Shown in pieces: positions 1 through 8,545 of a DNA stretch of 64,000 nt. The stretch covers positions 2,750,643 to 2,814,642 of the forward strand of contig NZ_CM001466.1 of assembly GCF_000231055.2 (NCBI RefSeq), given 5' to 3'. The translations under genes and the position numbers were made by a program. Each line of letters opens with the position of its first letter. Position 1 is the stretch's first letter. Source of the stretch: Saccharomonospora azurea NA-128. Its GTDB lineage: Bacteria > Actinomycetota > Actinomycetes > Mycobacteriales > Pseudonocardiaceae. The notes beneath the pieces were generated by a model, which did no database searches, had not been told where the DNA came from, and saw nothing but the letters and a program-made list of their open reading frames with translations.

Positions 1-1785
1 CCACCCGCGCCGACGAACGGCAACCCGCTCCCGCCGCGGGTCCGCGCGACGACGCGGACCTCGCCCGTGCCTCCGCCCGAGCCGCCGGTGACACCACCGG
101 CCCCGCCGCCTCTTCCCGCCGAGCCGGACGCCGCCGACCCCGAGGACTTCGCGGCACCCGCGGCGGCTGTTGCACCCCCGGCACCGCCGGCACCCGCGGC
201 ACCGTCCGCCCCGCCCCGGCCCCGGCGGCGACCGCTTCCCGAACGCCCGGAGCGGTCGCTCGAAGACCGGCTCACGATGACCGACCAGCTGGAGCCGATC
301 GACGACTCCACCAAGTACCGCCGCAAGATCGACGAGTCGCTGGCACGGTTCTCCGCCGCACACGACGAGCTCGAGGCGGAAGAGCGGAAGAAGCGCCAGA
401 AGCGGGCGCGCCTGCTCGAACACACCATGACGGCGTTGCAGCGCGTCGTGCCCGTGGGCTCGAAGACCCCCCGTCGGGGCGGCCCCCGCAGCACCCACAC
501 CGACCCCGACGACGACGGGGAACCTGCACCGGCCGGGTCCGTCGCCGCCTCCGACGCGCCGACCTCGTCCGACCCCGCCTCACCCGATCCCGACCCGGCC
601 GACTCCGACTCGCTCGACCCGGCCGACGCTGCCGACGAGCCGGCTTCGGCGCCCACCGAAGCCCCGAACCCGGCGGTCCGACGCCGCGTCCTCGCCTCGC
701 GCGCGACCGCGATCGTCATCGCCACCCTCGTCTTCCTCGCCAGCGGCGTGGGCTGGGGCGCCAAGACCTGGTTCGAGGGCCAGTTCAACGAGATCGCGGC
801 CCTCGACGAGGACTCGTCGGACATCCGCCGCGCCTCGGCCCAGCTCGGTGACGAGAACTTCCTGATCGTCGGCTCCGACACCCGCGAGGGCGCCGAGGAC
901 GGCGAGAACGTCGGTACGGCCGAGACCGTCCAGGGCGCCCGGTCCGATACGGTGATGCTCGCCCACGTGCCCAAGGACCGTCGGCGTGTCGTCGTGATCT
1001 CCTTCCCGCGCGACCTGGAGATCTCCCGGCCCGAATGCCGGCGCTGGAACTCGGCCACGGGCGAGTACGGCGAGCCGGTGCCGGCGGCCGACGCGGTCAA
1101 ATTGAACTCCGCGTTCAACCTCGGTGGTCCCCGCTGCGTCACCAAGGTCGTCCAGCAGATATCGGGCATGAAGATCAACCACTTCGTCGGCATCGACTTC
1201 CAGGGCTTCAAGGGCATGGTCGACTCCGTCGGCGGCGTCACCATCCACTTCGACGAACCCATGCGTGACGCCGAACTGGGGCTGATCGTCGCCGAGACCG
1301 GCGACGTGGTGCTCAAGGGCGACCAGGCGTTGAGCTTCGTGCGGGCCCGCAAGGTGTACGGCGACCCGACGTTCTCTGACTACGGCCGGATGCAGCGGCA
1401 GCAGCAGTTCCTGTCCTCCCTGCTGAGCCGGGTGATGTCCGGCGACGTGCTGCTCGACATGGGCAAACTCACCGGCTTCGTCCAGGCCTTCGCCCGCTCC
1501 ACGTTCGGCGAGAACATCGGCGTGGACCAGATGATGACCCTCGCGCAGTCGATGCGGGGCATGGACTCGGGCAAGGTCACCTTCCTGACCGTTCCCACCG
1601 TCGGCGAGGCGAACGAGCGCGGCAACGAGGTGTTGCTGGAGGCCGAGACGGACGCGTTGTTCAGCGCGCTCATCGAGAACACTCCCCTGCCGGGCGAGGA
1701 GGAGGAAACCCCGCAGGACACCCGGGTCGGGCAGGGCTCCGACGGCCCCGACTCGGCGCGGACGCAGCAGGCCGCTCCCGCCTGA
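1..1785 (+). CDS. LCP (LytR-CpsA-Psr) family cell-wall polymer ligase, 5' end probably outside window
   Basis: LCP proteins are membrane-anchored phosphotransferases that attach polyprenyl-linked glycopolymers (arabinogalactan or teichoic-type) to peptidoglycan. The frame is open from base 1; the first possible start inside the window is GTG at 67, so the protein may be truncated here. Counting from 67, there is a Pro/Ala-rich cytoplasmic head (1-70), a charged segment with Lys/Arg/Glu (90-130), an acidic Asp/Pro/Ser linker, one membrane helix at about 213-235, then the LCP domain at about 260-470. Visible family motifs are GSDTR, RSDTVMLAHV, SFPRDL, KLNSAF, HFVGIDF, ALSFVRAR and the D-x-GRMQRQQ element that carries catalytic and polyprenyl-phosphate-binding Arg/Asp residues. 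The tail is acidic and low-complexity. The family call is secure; the polymer attached is not determinable. Confidence 0.9.
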   Translation, partial: PPAPTNGNPLPPRVRATTRTSPVPPPEPPVTPPAPPPLPAEPDAADPEDFAAPAAAVAPPAPPAPAAPSAPPRPRRRPLPERPERSLEDRLTMTDQLEPIDDSTKYRRKIDESLARFSAAHDELEAEERKKRQKRARLLEHTMTALQRVVPVGSKTPRRGGPRSTHTDPDDDGEPAPAGSVAASDAPTSSDPASPDPDPADSDSLDPADAADEPASAPTEAPNPAVRRRVLASRATAIVIATLVFLASGVGWGAKTWFEGQFNEIAALDEDSSDIRRASAQLGDENFLIVGSDTREGAEDGENVGTAETVQGARSDTVMLAHVPKDRRRVVVISFPRDLEISRPECRRWNSATGEYGEPVPAADAVKLNSAFNLGGPRCVTKVVQQISGMKINHFVGIDFQGFKGMVDSVGGVTIHFDEPMRDAELGLIVAETGDVVLKGDQALSFVRARKVYGDPTFSDYGRMQRQQQFLSSLLSRVMSGDVLLDMGKLTGFVQAFARSTFGENIGVDQMMTLAQSMRGMDSGKVTFLTVPTVGEANERGNEVLLEAETDALFSALIENTPLPGEEEETPQDTRVGQGSDGPDSARTQQAAPA

Positions 1786-1825
1786 CAGGGGCCGGACACG
1801 GTCACCCGCCAGGAGGACAGCCGGG

Positions 1826-1847
1826 GTTCACGGGGCGTTCATCCTGC
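1826..1847 (+). promoter_or_regulatory. PHO-box-like direct repeat upstream of phoU
   Basis: Two adjacent 11-bp units, GTTCACGGGGC (1826-1836) and GTTCATCCTGC (1837-1847), share the GTTCA core known for PhoP-binding direct-repeat units in actinomycetes. They end 27 nt before a TAGAGT -10 box (1875-1880) that lies 7 nt upstream of the phoU ATG, which is a good position for activation by an OmpR-type regulator. PhoP binding is inferred from pattern only. Confidence 0.6.
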
Positions 1848-1887
1848 TGTACGGCAGGGGTGCTAACCCGGACGTAGAGTGACGGGC

Positions 1888-2550
1888 ATGCGCGAGGCTT
1901 ACCACGTCGAACTCGAAAATCTGGCCACGAGACTGGCCGAGATGTCCGTCCAGGTCGCGGATGCGATGGAACGGGCCACGAAGGCTCTGCTGGAGTCGGA
2001 TCTGAAGCTGGCCGAGCAGGTCATCAGCGACGACAGGCTCGTCGACGACGCCCGTGCCGACTGCGAGGAGCAGGCCTACGCCCTGCTGGCTCTGCAGGCG
2101 CCCGTGGCCACCGACCTGCGGATCGTGCTGGCCGCCATCCACGCCGCGGAGAGCCTGGAGCGGATGGGAGACCTCGCTCTCCACGTGGCGAAGGCCGCCC
2201 GGCGTCGCCACCCCGATCCGGTCCTGCCGGCGAACGTCCAGCCGTACTTCGCCGACATGGGCACGATCGCGGTGCGGCTGGCCCGGAAGGTCGAGCAGAT
2301 CATCAAGACGCGGGACGTCGAGGCCGCCCGCAGCCTGGAGGACGACGACGACCACGTCGACGACATCCACCGGCACCTGTTCAGCGTGATCATGGACAAG
2401 AACTGGGAGCACGGCGTCTCCACGGCGGTGGACGTGACGCTGCTGGGCCGGTTCTACGAGCGCTACGCCGACCACGCGGTGTCGGTGGCGCGGCGGATGG
2501 TGTTCGTGGTCACGGGGCGTATGCCGGGTTACAGCTCGTCCGACGCGTGA
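1888..2550 (+). CDS. phoU: Phosphate transport system regulatory protein PhoU
   Basis: PhoU links the Pst phosphate importer to the PhoR/PhoP signalling pair and restrains Pho signalling and phosphate uptake when phosphate is plentiful. The 220-residue product is all-helical with two repeated PhoU domains (about 10-95 and 110-205). Each carries the metal-binding E-R-x-x-D-x-A/H signature: ERMGDLALHVA near residue 90 and ERYADHAVSVA near residue 190. I chose ATG 1888 over GTG 1879 because the product then starts MREAYHVEL like known PhoU proteins and because a TAGAGT -10 box lies 7 nt upstream, fitting a leaderless transcript. The gene is followed after 243 nt by pstSCAB on the same strand. 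Confidence 0.93.
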   Translation: MREAYHVELENLATRLAEMSVQVADAMERATKALLESDLKLAEQVISDDRLVDDARADCEEQAYALLALQAPVATDLRIVLAAIHAAESLERMGDLALHVAKAARRRHPDPVLPANVQPYFADMGTIAVRLARKVEQIIKTRDVEAARSLEDDDDHVDDIHRHLFSVIMDKNWEHGVSTAVDVTLLGRFYERYADHAVSVARRMVFVVTGRMPGYSSSDA

Positions 2551-2653
2551 ACCACTCGAACGAATGCTTGACACACCGGACGTCCACGTTCTGTACGCCT
2601 GAGAACCCCTGCAGAGCCAACGCAGCGTCACGCCGTCGTGATGTCGCCGTGAT

Positions 2654-2696
2654 GTTCGCTGGATGTCCGGTTTCGTTCAACTTCCGTTCACCAACG
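2654..2696 (+). promoter_or_regulatory. Multi-unit PHO box upstream of pstS
   Basis: GTTCAACTTCC (2675-2685) and GTTCACCAACG (2686-2696) form a tandem 11-bp direct repeat with the classic GTTCA core. Weaker units GTTCGCTGGAT (2654-2664) and GTCCGGTTTC (2665-2674) extend the array upstream at 10-11 bp spacing. The position, about 100 nt before pstS, and the Pst context support PhoP control; binding itself is inferred. Confidence 0.75.
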
Positions 2697-2793
2697 CTGC
2701 CCTACAGCGTCAACTGCGGCCCATAGCGTCCTGCCCGTGAGCATCCCCCGAGGTCGGCAGCGACCGGCCTCCACCCTGTGGAAGAGGTCTACT

Positions 2794-3891
2794 GTGAAGC
2801 GTTACCCCCTGGGCCGCGTCATCGCTCTCCCGGCGGCTGCCGCGCTCACCCTCGGCATCGCGGCCTGTGGTTCGGCGAACGAGCAGGGCAGCGGGCAAGG
2901 CGGCGACGGCTCGGGTCTGTCGGGCACGATCTCGGGTGCCGGCGCCAGCTCGCAGGAGGCCGCGCAGAAGGCGTGGCAGGCCGGTTTCCTCGCCGACAAC
3001 CCCGACGTGACGGTGAACTACGACCCGATCGGCTCCGGCGGTGGCCGTGAGCAGTTCATCAGCGGCGGTTCCGACTTCGGTGGCAGCGACGCGTTCCTCG
3101 ACGACGACGAGCTGAAGGCCGCGCAGGAGCGGTGCGGCAACGTCGTCGAGATCCCGACCTATGTCTCGCCGGTCGCCGTGATCTTCAACATCGAGGGCGT
3201 CAACGAGCTGAACCTCAAGCCCGAGACGATCGCGAAGATCTTCAACCAGAAGATCACCAACTGGAACGACCCGGAGATCGCCGAGTCCAACCCGGGCGTC
3301 GACCTCCCCGACCTTGCCATCACCCCGGTGAACCGCTCGGACGAGTCGGGCACCACGGAGAACTTCGTCGAGTACCTGAAGGCCGCCGCGGGCGAGGAGT
3401 GGCCGCACGAGCCCAGCGGTGACTGGCCGGTCAAGGGTGGCGAGGCCGCGCAGGGCACCTCGGGTGTCGTCCAGGCCGTCACCAACGGCAACGGCGCCAT
3501 CGGCTACGCCGACGCCAGCCAGGCCGGCAACCTCGGCACGGTGAAGGTCGGCGTCGGTGACGACTTCGTCGCCTACTCGCCGCAGGCCGCCGCGAAGGTG
3601 CTGGAGGTCTCGGAGCGCATCGAGGGTCGCGGCGACACGAGCTTCGCCTACGAGCTCGCACGCGACACCACGGAGGCGGGCACCTACCCGATCGTCCTCG
3701 TCTCGTACGCTTTGGCCTGCACCGACTACGATGACCCCGCGAAGGCCGACGTCGTCAAGTCGTACTTCAACTACATGATCAGCTCCGAGGGCCAGCAGGC
3801 CTCGGCGGACAACGCCGGCTCCGCCCCGATCTCCGACGCTCTGCGCAAGGAGCTCCAGCCTGCCGTCGACGCGATCGGTGCGGGGAGCTGA
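2794..3891 (+). CDS. pstS: Phosphate ABC transporter substrate-binding lipoprotein PstS
   Basis: PstS captures inorganic phosphate outside the membrane and hands it to PstC/PstA. The start is GTG 2794, with an AGAGG ribosome site about 7 nt upstream; upstream in-frame starts would spoil the signal peptide. The 365-residue precursor has a basic N-terminus, a hydrophobic stretch and a lipobox ending IAAC, so Cys25 should be lipidated. Phosphate-contacting loops are visible: SGAGASSQEAAQ near 45, GSGGGREQF followed by DFGGSDAFL near 75-95, and RSDESGTTENF near 180. The promoter region holds a four-unit PHO box. It is the first gene of pstS-pstC-pstA-pstB; a hairpin after it probably makes PstS more abundant than the membrane subunits. 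Confidence 0.96.
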   Translation: MKRYPLGRVIALPAAAALTLGIAACGSANEQGSGQGGDGSGLSGTISGAGASSQEAAQKAWQAGFLADNPDVTVNYDPIGSGGGREQFISGGSDFGGSDAFLDDDELKAAQERCGNVVEIPTYVSPVAVIFNIEGVNELNLKPETIAKIFNQKITNWNDPEIAESNPGVDLPDLAITPVNRSDESGTTENFVEYLKAAAGEEWPHEPSGDWPVKGGEAAQGTSGVVQAVTNGNGAIGYADASQAGNLGTVKVGVGDDFVAYSPQAAAKVLEVSERIEGRGDTSFAYELARDTTEAGTYPIVLVSYALACTDYDDPAKADVVKSYFNYMISSEGQQASADNAGSAPISDALRKELQPAVDAIGAGS

Positions 3892-3911
3892 GACTGACAA
3901 CCACACGGGTT

Positions 3912-3943
3912 CCGGGTGGTCACCACTGCCGGTGACCACCCGG
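3912..3943 (+). terminator. Hairpin between pstS and pstC (attenuator or mRNA-stabilising stem)
   Basis: CCGGGTGGTCACC (3912-3924) and GGTGACCACCCGG (3931-3943) form a perfect 13-bp stem with a 6-nt loop. No T-run follows. It lies 20 nt after the pstS stop and 67 nt before pstC, the place where high-expression binding-protein genes often carry a partial terminator or 3' stability stem. Confidence 0.6.
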
Positions 3944-4010
3944 TCGGCGTGTCAGAAGTCGTGGAACGTCATCGTGCGGGCACCGCGACAATCACCGGAA
4001 GGGATGGCAA

Positions 4011-4955
4011 TTGCCCAGCACAGCGGAAGGGCCGCGAGCGCGCAAAGTGCCACAGCGGCCAGGGGACCGCATCTTCGCCGGTGCCTCCACAGGCGCAGGC
4101 GTCCTGATTCTTGTCGTACTCGCGGGTGTCGCGGCGTTCCTGCTGGTCGAGGCCTGGCCCGCGCTGCTCGCGCCCGCTGAGGACATCCCGAACGGCGAGG
4201 GGCTGGCCGTCTACATCTGGCCGCTGCTGTTCGGCACCCTGCTCTCGGCGGTGTTCGCGCTGCTCATCGCGGCCCCGCTCGCCGTGGCGATCGCGCTGTT
4301 CGTGACGTACTACGCACCCCGGCGTCTCGCGCAGGTCCTGGGGTACGTGATCGACCTGCTCGCCGCCGTCCCGAGCATCGTGTACGGCCTCTGGGGCTTC
4401 AACCAGCTCGCGCCGCTGACCGTGGAGCCGACGGGCTGGCTCGCGGAGAACCTCGGGTTCATCCCGTTCTTCGAGGGGCCGGCGTCGGCGACGGGCCGCA
4501 CGATGCTCGTGGCCATCCTCGTGCTCGCCGTGATGATCCTGCCGATCATCACCGCCGTCGTGCGCGAGGCGTTCCGGCAGACGCCGAGGCTGCACGAGGA
4601 GGCGTCGCTGGCGCTGGGCGCCACCCGGTGGGAAATGATCAGGATGGCGGTGCTGCCGTTCGGCCGGTCGAGCATCATCGGCGCGTCCATGCTGGGCCTC
4701 GGCCGCGCGCTCGGCGAGACGATGGCCGTGGCGATCGTGCTCTCGGTGTCGGGCGGTGTCACCTTCAACCTCATCGGCACCGGCAACCCGGGGACCATCG
4801 CGGCCAACATCGCGCTGCAGTTCCCCGAATCCACCGGCATCTCCGTCAACACGCTGATCACCTCGGGTCTCGTGCTCTTCGCGCTCACGCTGGTCGTGAA
4901 CATGGCGGCCCGCGCGGTGATCGAGCGGCGCAAGGAATTCTCGGGAGCCAACTGA
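4011..4955 (+). CDS. pstC: Phosphate ABC transporter permease PstC
   Basis: PstC is one of the two membrane subunits of the high-affinity phosphate importer. The 314-residue product has six predicted membrane helices (first at about 26-46) and the MetI-like permease domain. The EAA-type loop that contacts the ATPase reads EASLALGATRWEMIR near residues 197-211, followed by GLGRALGETMAVAIV. TTG 4011 is used as start because GGAAGGGA lies 7 nt upstream and the next good start would cut into the first helix region. The stop overlaps the pstA start (TGATG), which indicates translational coupling. Confidence 0.93.
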   Translation: MPSTAEGPRARKVPQRPGDRIFAGASTGAGVLILVVLAGVAAFLLVEAWPALLAPAEDIPNGEGLAVYIWPLLFGTLLSAVFALLIAAPLAVAIALFVTYYAPRRLAQVLGYVIDLLAAVPSIVYGLWGFNQLAPLTVEPTGWLAENLGFIPFFEGPASATGRTMLVAILVLAVMILPIITAVVREAFRQTPRLHEEASLALGATRWEMIRMAVLPFGRSSIIGASMLGLGRALGETMAVAIVLSVSGGVTFNLIGTGNPGTIAANIALQFPESTGISVNTLITSGLVLFALTLVVNMAARAVIERRKEFSGAN

Positions 4956-6049
4956 TGCCCACTCGAACGAGTACTCCCGACATGGACAGCAGCCCCGACC
5001 TGCACACTCCGCTCTCCGGTGTGCCGCTGACGCACGGCCAGCTCCCCAAGGGCGCGTCGTGGCTCGTGCTGGCGGTCGCCCTGCTCGCCGGTCTGGGCCT
5101 CTGGCAGTTCGGCGACTGGAACATCGCCGGCGCGGCCATCGTGGCCGGCATCGCCCACACCGTCGTCGTCTACACGTGGGCGCGTGTCGTCGAGGGCGCC
5201 CGCAAAGCGAAGGACCGGCTCGTCACGGCCGTCGTCACCGGCGCGTTCGTGCTCGCCCTGCTGCCGCTGATCTCGGTCGTCGTCACCGTGGTCACGAAGG
5301 GCATGGCCCGCTTCGACGTCGAGTTCTTCACCTACTCGATGCGGGGCATCCTCGGCGAGGGCGGTGGTGTGTACCACGCCATCATGGGCACGCTGATCAT
5401 CACCGCGCTCGCGACGGTGATCTCCGTGCCCGTCGGCATGCTGACCGCGATCTACCTGGTGGAGTACGGACGCGGCAAACTCGCCAAGGCCATCACGTTC
5501 TTCGTCGACGTCATGACCGGGATTCCGTCGATCGTCGCCGGTCTGTTCGCCTACGCGCTGTTCGCGCTGGTGTTCGGGCCGGGGGTGCGCATGGGCATCA
5601 TGGGCGCCGTCGCGTTGAGCGTGTTGATGATCCCCGTGGTGGTGCGCTCCACCGAGGAGATGCTCAAGCTCGTGCCGAACGAGCTGCGCGAGGCGTCGTA
5701 CGCGCTCGGGGTGCCCAAGTGGCGCACCATCCTCAAGGTGGTCCTGCCGACCGCGCTGGCCGGTATCGCGACCGGTGTCACGCTCGCGATCGCGAGGGTC
5801 ATCGGTGAGACGGCGCCGTTGCTGGTCACGGTCGGGATCACCACGAGCGACAACTTCGATCCGTTCGACGGCCGGATGGCCACGCTGCCGGTCTTCTCGT
5901 ACTACCAGTACGTGGCTCCGGGCACGCCGCCCGAGCCGGCACTCGATCGGGCCTGGGCAGCGGCGCTGCTGCTCATCATCATCGTGATGGCGCTCAACCT
6001 CGTCGCCCGGCTCATCTCCCGGCTGTTCGCGCCGAAGACCCGCGGCTGA
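4955..6049 (+). CDS. pstA: Phosphate ABC transporter permease PstA
   Basis: PstA is the partner permease of PstC. The ATG at 4955 overlaps the pstC stop by two bases. The 364-residue protein has an N-terminal extension of about 30 residues, two helices at about 35-80, then the MetI-type core. Core signatures are [27 protein letters not shown], and the coupling loop [17 protein letters not shown] followed by [11 protein letters not shown]. It is longer than enteric PstA by an extra N-terminal pair of helices, which is usual in actinobacteria. pstB follows 26 nt downstream. Confidence 0.93.
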   Translation: MPTRTSTPDMDSSPDLHTPLSGVPLTHGQLPKGASWLVLAVALLAGLGLWQFGDWNIAGAAIVAGIAHTVVVYTWARVVEGARKAKDRLVTAVVTGAFVLALLPLISVVVTVVTKGMARFDVEFFTYSMRGILGEGGGVYHAIMGTLIITALATVISVPVGMLTAIYLVEYGRGKLAKAITFFVDVMTGIPSIVAGLFAYALFALVFGPGVRMGIMGAVALSVLMIPVVVRSTEEMLKLVPNELREASYALGVPKWRTILKVVLPTALAGIATGVTLAIARVIGETAPLLVTVGITTSDNFDPFDGRMATLPVFSYYQYVAPGTPPEPALDRAWAAALLLIIIVMALNLVARLISRLFAPKTRG

Positions 6050-6075
6050 AGTCAAGAACCTGGATAGGAAGCACT

Positions 6076-6855
6076 GTGGCAAAGCGCATCGAGGTCAAGG
6101 ATCTCGACATCTACTACGACAAGTTCCTCGCCGTGCAGGGCGTGTCGATGACGATCCAGCCACGGGCGGTCACCGCGTTGATCGGTCCTTCCGGCTGCGG
6201 GAAGTCCACGTTCCTCCGCACGCTGAACCGCATGCACGAGCTGGTGCCGAACGCGCGGGTGGAGGGTCAGGTCGTCATGGACGACCAGGACCTCTACGCC
6301 CCGAACGTCGACCCCGTGCGCGTGCGCACGCAGATCGGCATGGTGTTCCAGCGTCCCAACCCGTTCCCCACGATGTCGATCTACGACAACGTGGCCGCGG
6401 GGTTGAAGCTGAACAACCAGAAGATGAAGCGCTCCGAGATGGACGACGTCGTCGAGCAGTCGCTGCGCTCGGCGAACCTGTGGAACGAGGTCAAGGACCG
6501 GCTGAACAAGCCGGGCTCCGGCCTGTCCGGCGGTCAGCAGCAGCGACTCTGCATCGCCAGGGCCATCGCGGTGCACCCGGACGTTCTGCTGATGGACGAG
6601 CCGTGCTCGGCGCTCGACCCGATCTCCACCCAGGCCATCGAGGACCTGATGCTGGAGCTCAAGGAGAACTACACGATCGTGATCGTGACGCACAACATGC
6701 AGCAGGCCGCGCGGGTGAGCGACGCGACCGGGTTCTTCAACCTCAAGGGCGTCGGTCAGCCCGGTGAGCTCGTCGAGATCGACGAGACTACGAAGATCTT
6801 CTCGACGCCGCAGAACAAGGCCACCGAGGACTACATCTCGGGCCGCTTCGGCTGA
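6076..6855 (+). CDS. pstB: Phosphate ABC transporter ATP-binding protein PstB
   Basis: PstB is the ATPase that powers PstCA. The 259-residue product has a complete nucleotide-binding domain: Walker [10 protein letters not shown] (about 37-45), Q-loop in [10 protein letters not shown], signature LSGGQQQR (about 151-158), Walker [13 protein letters not shown] and the switch His in [17 protein letters not shown] and [10 protein letters not shown] are PstB hallmarks. GTG 6076 is preceded by AGGAAG at 6066-6071. It closes the pst operon and converges with mshD. Confidence 0.96.
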   Translation: MAKRIEVKDLDIYYDKFLAVQGVSMTIQPRAVTALIGPSGCGKSTFLRTLNRMHELVPNARVEGQVVMDDQDLYAPNVDPVRVRTQIGMVFQRPNPFPTMSIYDNVAAGLKLNNQKMKRSEMDDVVEQSLRSANLWNEVKDRLNKPGSGLSGGQQQRLCIARAIAVHPDVLLMDEPCSALDPISTQAIEDLMLELKENYTIVIVTHNMQQAARVSDATGFFNLKGVGQPGELVEIDETTKIFSTPQNKATEDYISGRFG

Positions 6856-6874
6856 GGGACCGCACGGCCGGGCG

Positions 6875-6913
6875 AGGGTCGTGGGCGGGGCGCGAGGCCC
6901 GGCTCACGACCCT
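6875..6913. terminator. Possible bidirectional terminator between pstB and mshD
   Basis: AGGGTCGTG (6875-6883) pairs with CACGACCCT (6905-6913), and the loop can form a competing GC stem (GCCGGGC/GCCCGGC). The right arm reaches into the 3' end of mshD. No T-run is present, so the call is tentative. Confidence 0.35.
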
Positions 6914-7827
6914 GTCGCGTACTGGACATCGGTGTCGACCGTGGTGAAGCCGAGCTTGCGGTAGACGGCGACGGCGGGCTCGTTGTCGCCCTCGACGTAG
7001 AGGATGACCTGGTCGAGGCCGCGGTCTCGCAGGTGACGCAAACCGGCGAGGGTGAGCGCCTTGCCGAGCCCGCCGCCCTGCGCGTCGGGGTCGACTCCGA
7101 CGACGTAGACCTCGCCCACGGGCTGCCCGCCGAAGCGGCGAGGGTTCGGCGGGTGCACCTTCGTCCAGTGGAAGCCCACCACCCGCCCGTCGGCGTTCTC
7201 CGCGAGGAAGAAGCCGTCGGCATCGAACCAGCTCTCGCGCTGGGCCTCCCGCAGCGCCGCGACGTCGAACGCGCTCTGTTCCGGGTGCCAGTCGAACGCA
7301 CGCGCGTTCACGTCGATGACGGCCTGCTCGTCCTGCCCCGGCACGAACGTCCGCAGGCGCACGCCGTCGGGAAGAACCGGCTCCGGCCACTCCTGCTCCG
7401 CCGACGACGCGCCCATGACCAGCAGCTCCCTGGCGCGCGAGAGCCCGAACCGCGTCGCGAGCCGGGCGGCGGCCGGGTGATCGCCGTGTGCCCAGATCCG
7501 CAGGGAGCCGGTGACGGCGCCCACCAGCTCGTCGAGCATCGCCGCGCCGTGGCCGTGCCGCCGGTGTGCGGGGTGCACGATCAGTTCGGCGACCTGCCTG
7601 CCGAAGGCGTCACCCCGGGCGTCGAGGTGCGCGTAGCCGGCGAGCACCCGCGATGCGCCGTCGCCGACCAGGCACAGCAGGTGACGTGGTCCCGAGAACT
7701 CGCCCGGCAGCGCACCACCGGGCTCGACGTCCGGGCGTCCGTCGGTCTCGCGGGCGGCCAGCAGCAACGCCCGCACGTCCTCGACCCGGTCGTCCGTCAG
7801 CTCGTCGGCCCACACGAATTCGCGCAT
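6904..7827 (-). CDS. mshD: Mycothiol synthase MshD (acetyl-CoA:Cys-GlcN-Ins N-acetyltransferase)
   Basis: MshD acetylates the cysteine amine of Cys-GlcN-Ins, the last step of mycothiol synthesis. The 307-residue protein consists of two GNAT domains (about 1-140 and 150-305). The active C-terminal domain shows EVYVVGVDPDAQGGGLGKALT, the acetyl-CoA pyrophosphate loop, and the tail with AVAVYRKLGFTTVDTDVQY typical of this enzyme. A TAGGGT box (7834-7839) sits 6 nt upstream of the ATG, so the mRNA is probably leaderless. The position beside pstB matches the order known in mycobacteria. Mycothiol is confined to actinobacteria. Confidence 0.95.
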   Translation of the reverse strand: MREFVWADELTDDRVEDVRALLLAARETDGRPDVEPGGALPGEFSGPRHLLCLVGDGASRVLAGYAHLDARGDAFGRQVAELIVHPAHRRHGHGAAMLDELVGAVTGSLRIWAHGDHPAAARLATRFGLSRARELLVMGASSAEQEWPEPVLPDGVRLRTFVPGQDEQAVIDVNARAFDWHPEQSAFDVAALREAQRESWFDADGFFLAENADGRVVGFHWTKVHPPNPRRFGGQPVGEVYVVGVDPDAQGGGLGKALTLAGLRHLRDRGLDQVILYVEGDNEPAVAVYRKLGFTTVDTDVQYATGS

Positions 7828-7852
7828 GAACCAACCCTAGCCCGGTGACGGA

Positions 7853-8545
7853 TCAGCGGGACGGCACGAACCGCAGGTGGGGACGCTGCCTCAACCGCAC
7901 CGCGAACGCTGCCGCGACGACGACCAGCAGCACCACCGTGCAGAGCGCTCCGTGCGCCAGGCCACGCAGCAGGTACGCCTCGTCCACCCCGTCGACCGCG
8001 TAGGTCGCGATCTCCCGGCTGAACCAGAACGGCAGCACCTTCGCGAGCAGGGTCGCGGGGTCGGCCATCATCTGCAGCCCGGTCACGGCGAGCAGGATGA
8101 GCGTCCCCTCCAGTTCCCGCGGGAACACGGCGCTGAGGACGAGTCCGAAAGGAGCCGAGATCAGCACGGTGATGGCCATGATGAGCGCCACCGAGCCGTG
8201 CCGGACGTCGGGCTGGTCCACCAGAATCAACACGAAGTACGGGGCCGAGAGGACGAGACCCACGAGCCACAGCGCCCCGAGCCTGCCGAGGTAGAGGTGG
8301 TGGCTGAGATAGCCGGACAGGCGCAGCCGCGGCTCCATCGACCTGCCGGAGTTGCCCGCGAACAGCGCGGCCGTGCTCAGCGCCCAGCCGAGACCGAGGC
8401 AGACGAAGCGGATCGACTGACCGAGGTGGTCGGAGCGCCTGCTGAGGTAGAACGCCAACGGCAACAGCAGCAGGATCACCAGCACCGAACGGCGCCGCAG
8501 CACCTCCCGCAACGCCATCTCGGCGACCGTGACGATCTTGTTCAC
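7853..8545 (-). CDS. ABC transporter permease-like membrane protein of a decaying operon
   Basis: The 230-residue product is hydrophobic with about six membrane segments (first at about 17-35, RSVLVILLLLPLAFYLS) and resembles small ABC-2 type permease subunits encoded next to a dedicated ATPase. The start GTG 8545 overlaps the stop of the upstream ATPase frame (GTGA). No substrate can be read from sequence. The frame itself is intact, but its partner ATPase is frameshifted in the P-loop and its regulator is truncated, so the transporter is probably not functional unless the breaks are sequence errors. Confidence 0.65.
   Translation of the reverse strand: MNKIVTVAEMALREVLRRRSVLVILLLLPLAFYLSRRSDHLGQSIRFVCLGLGWALSTAALFAGNSGRSMEPRLRLSGYLSHHLYLGRLGALWLVGLVLSAPYFVLILVDQPDVRHGSVALIMAITVLISAPFGLVLSAVFPRELEGTLILLAVTGLQMMADPATLLAKVLPFWFSREIATYAVDGVDEAYLLRGLAHGALCTVVLLVVVAAAFAVRLRQRPHLRFVPSR

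Noticed and set aside
4310-6082. A 590-residue frame on the minus strand across pstC and pstA
   Set aside because: It is antisense to two convincing permease genes, is rich in His/Arg/Asp without domains, and has the composition of a shadow of GC-rich codons.
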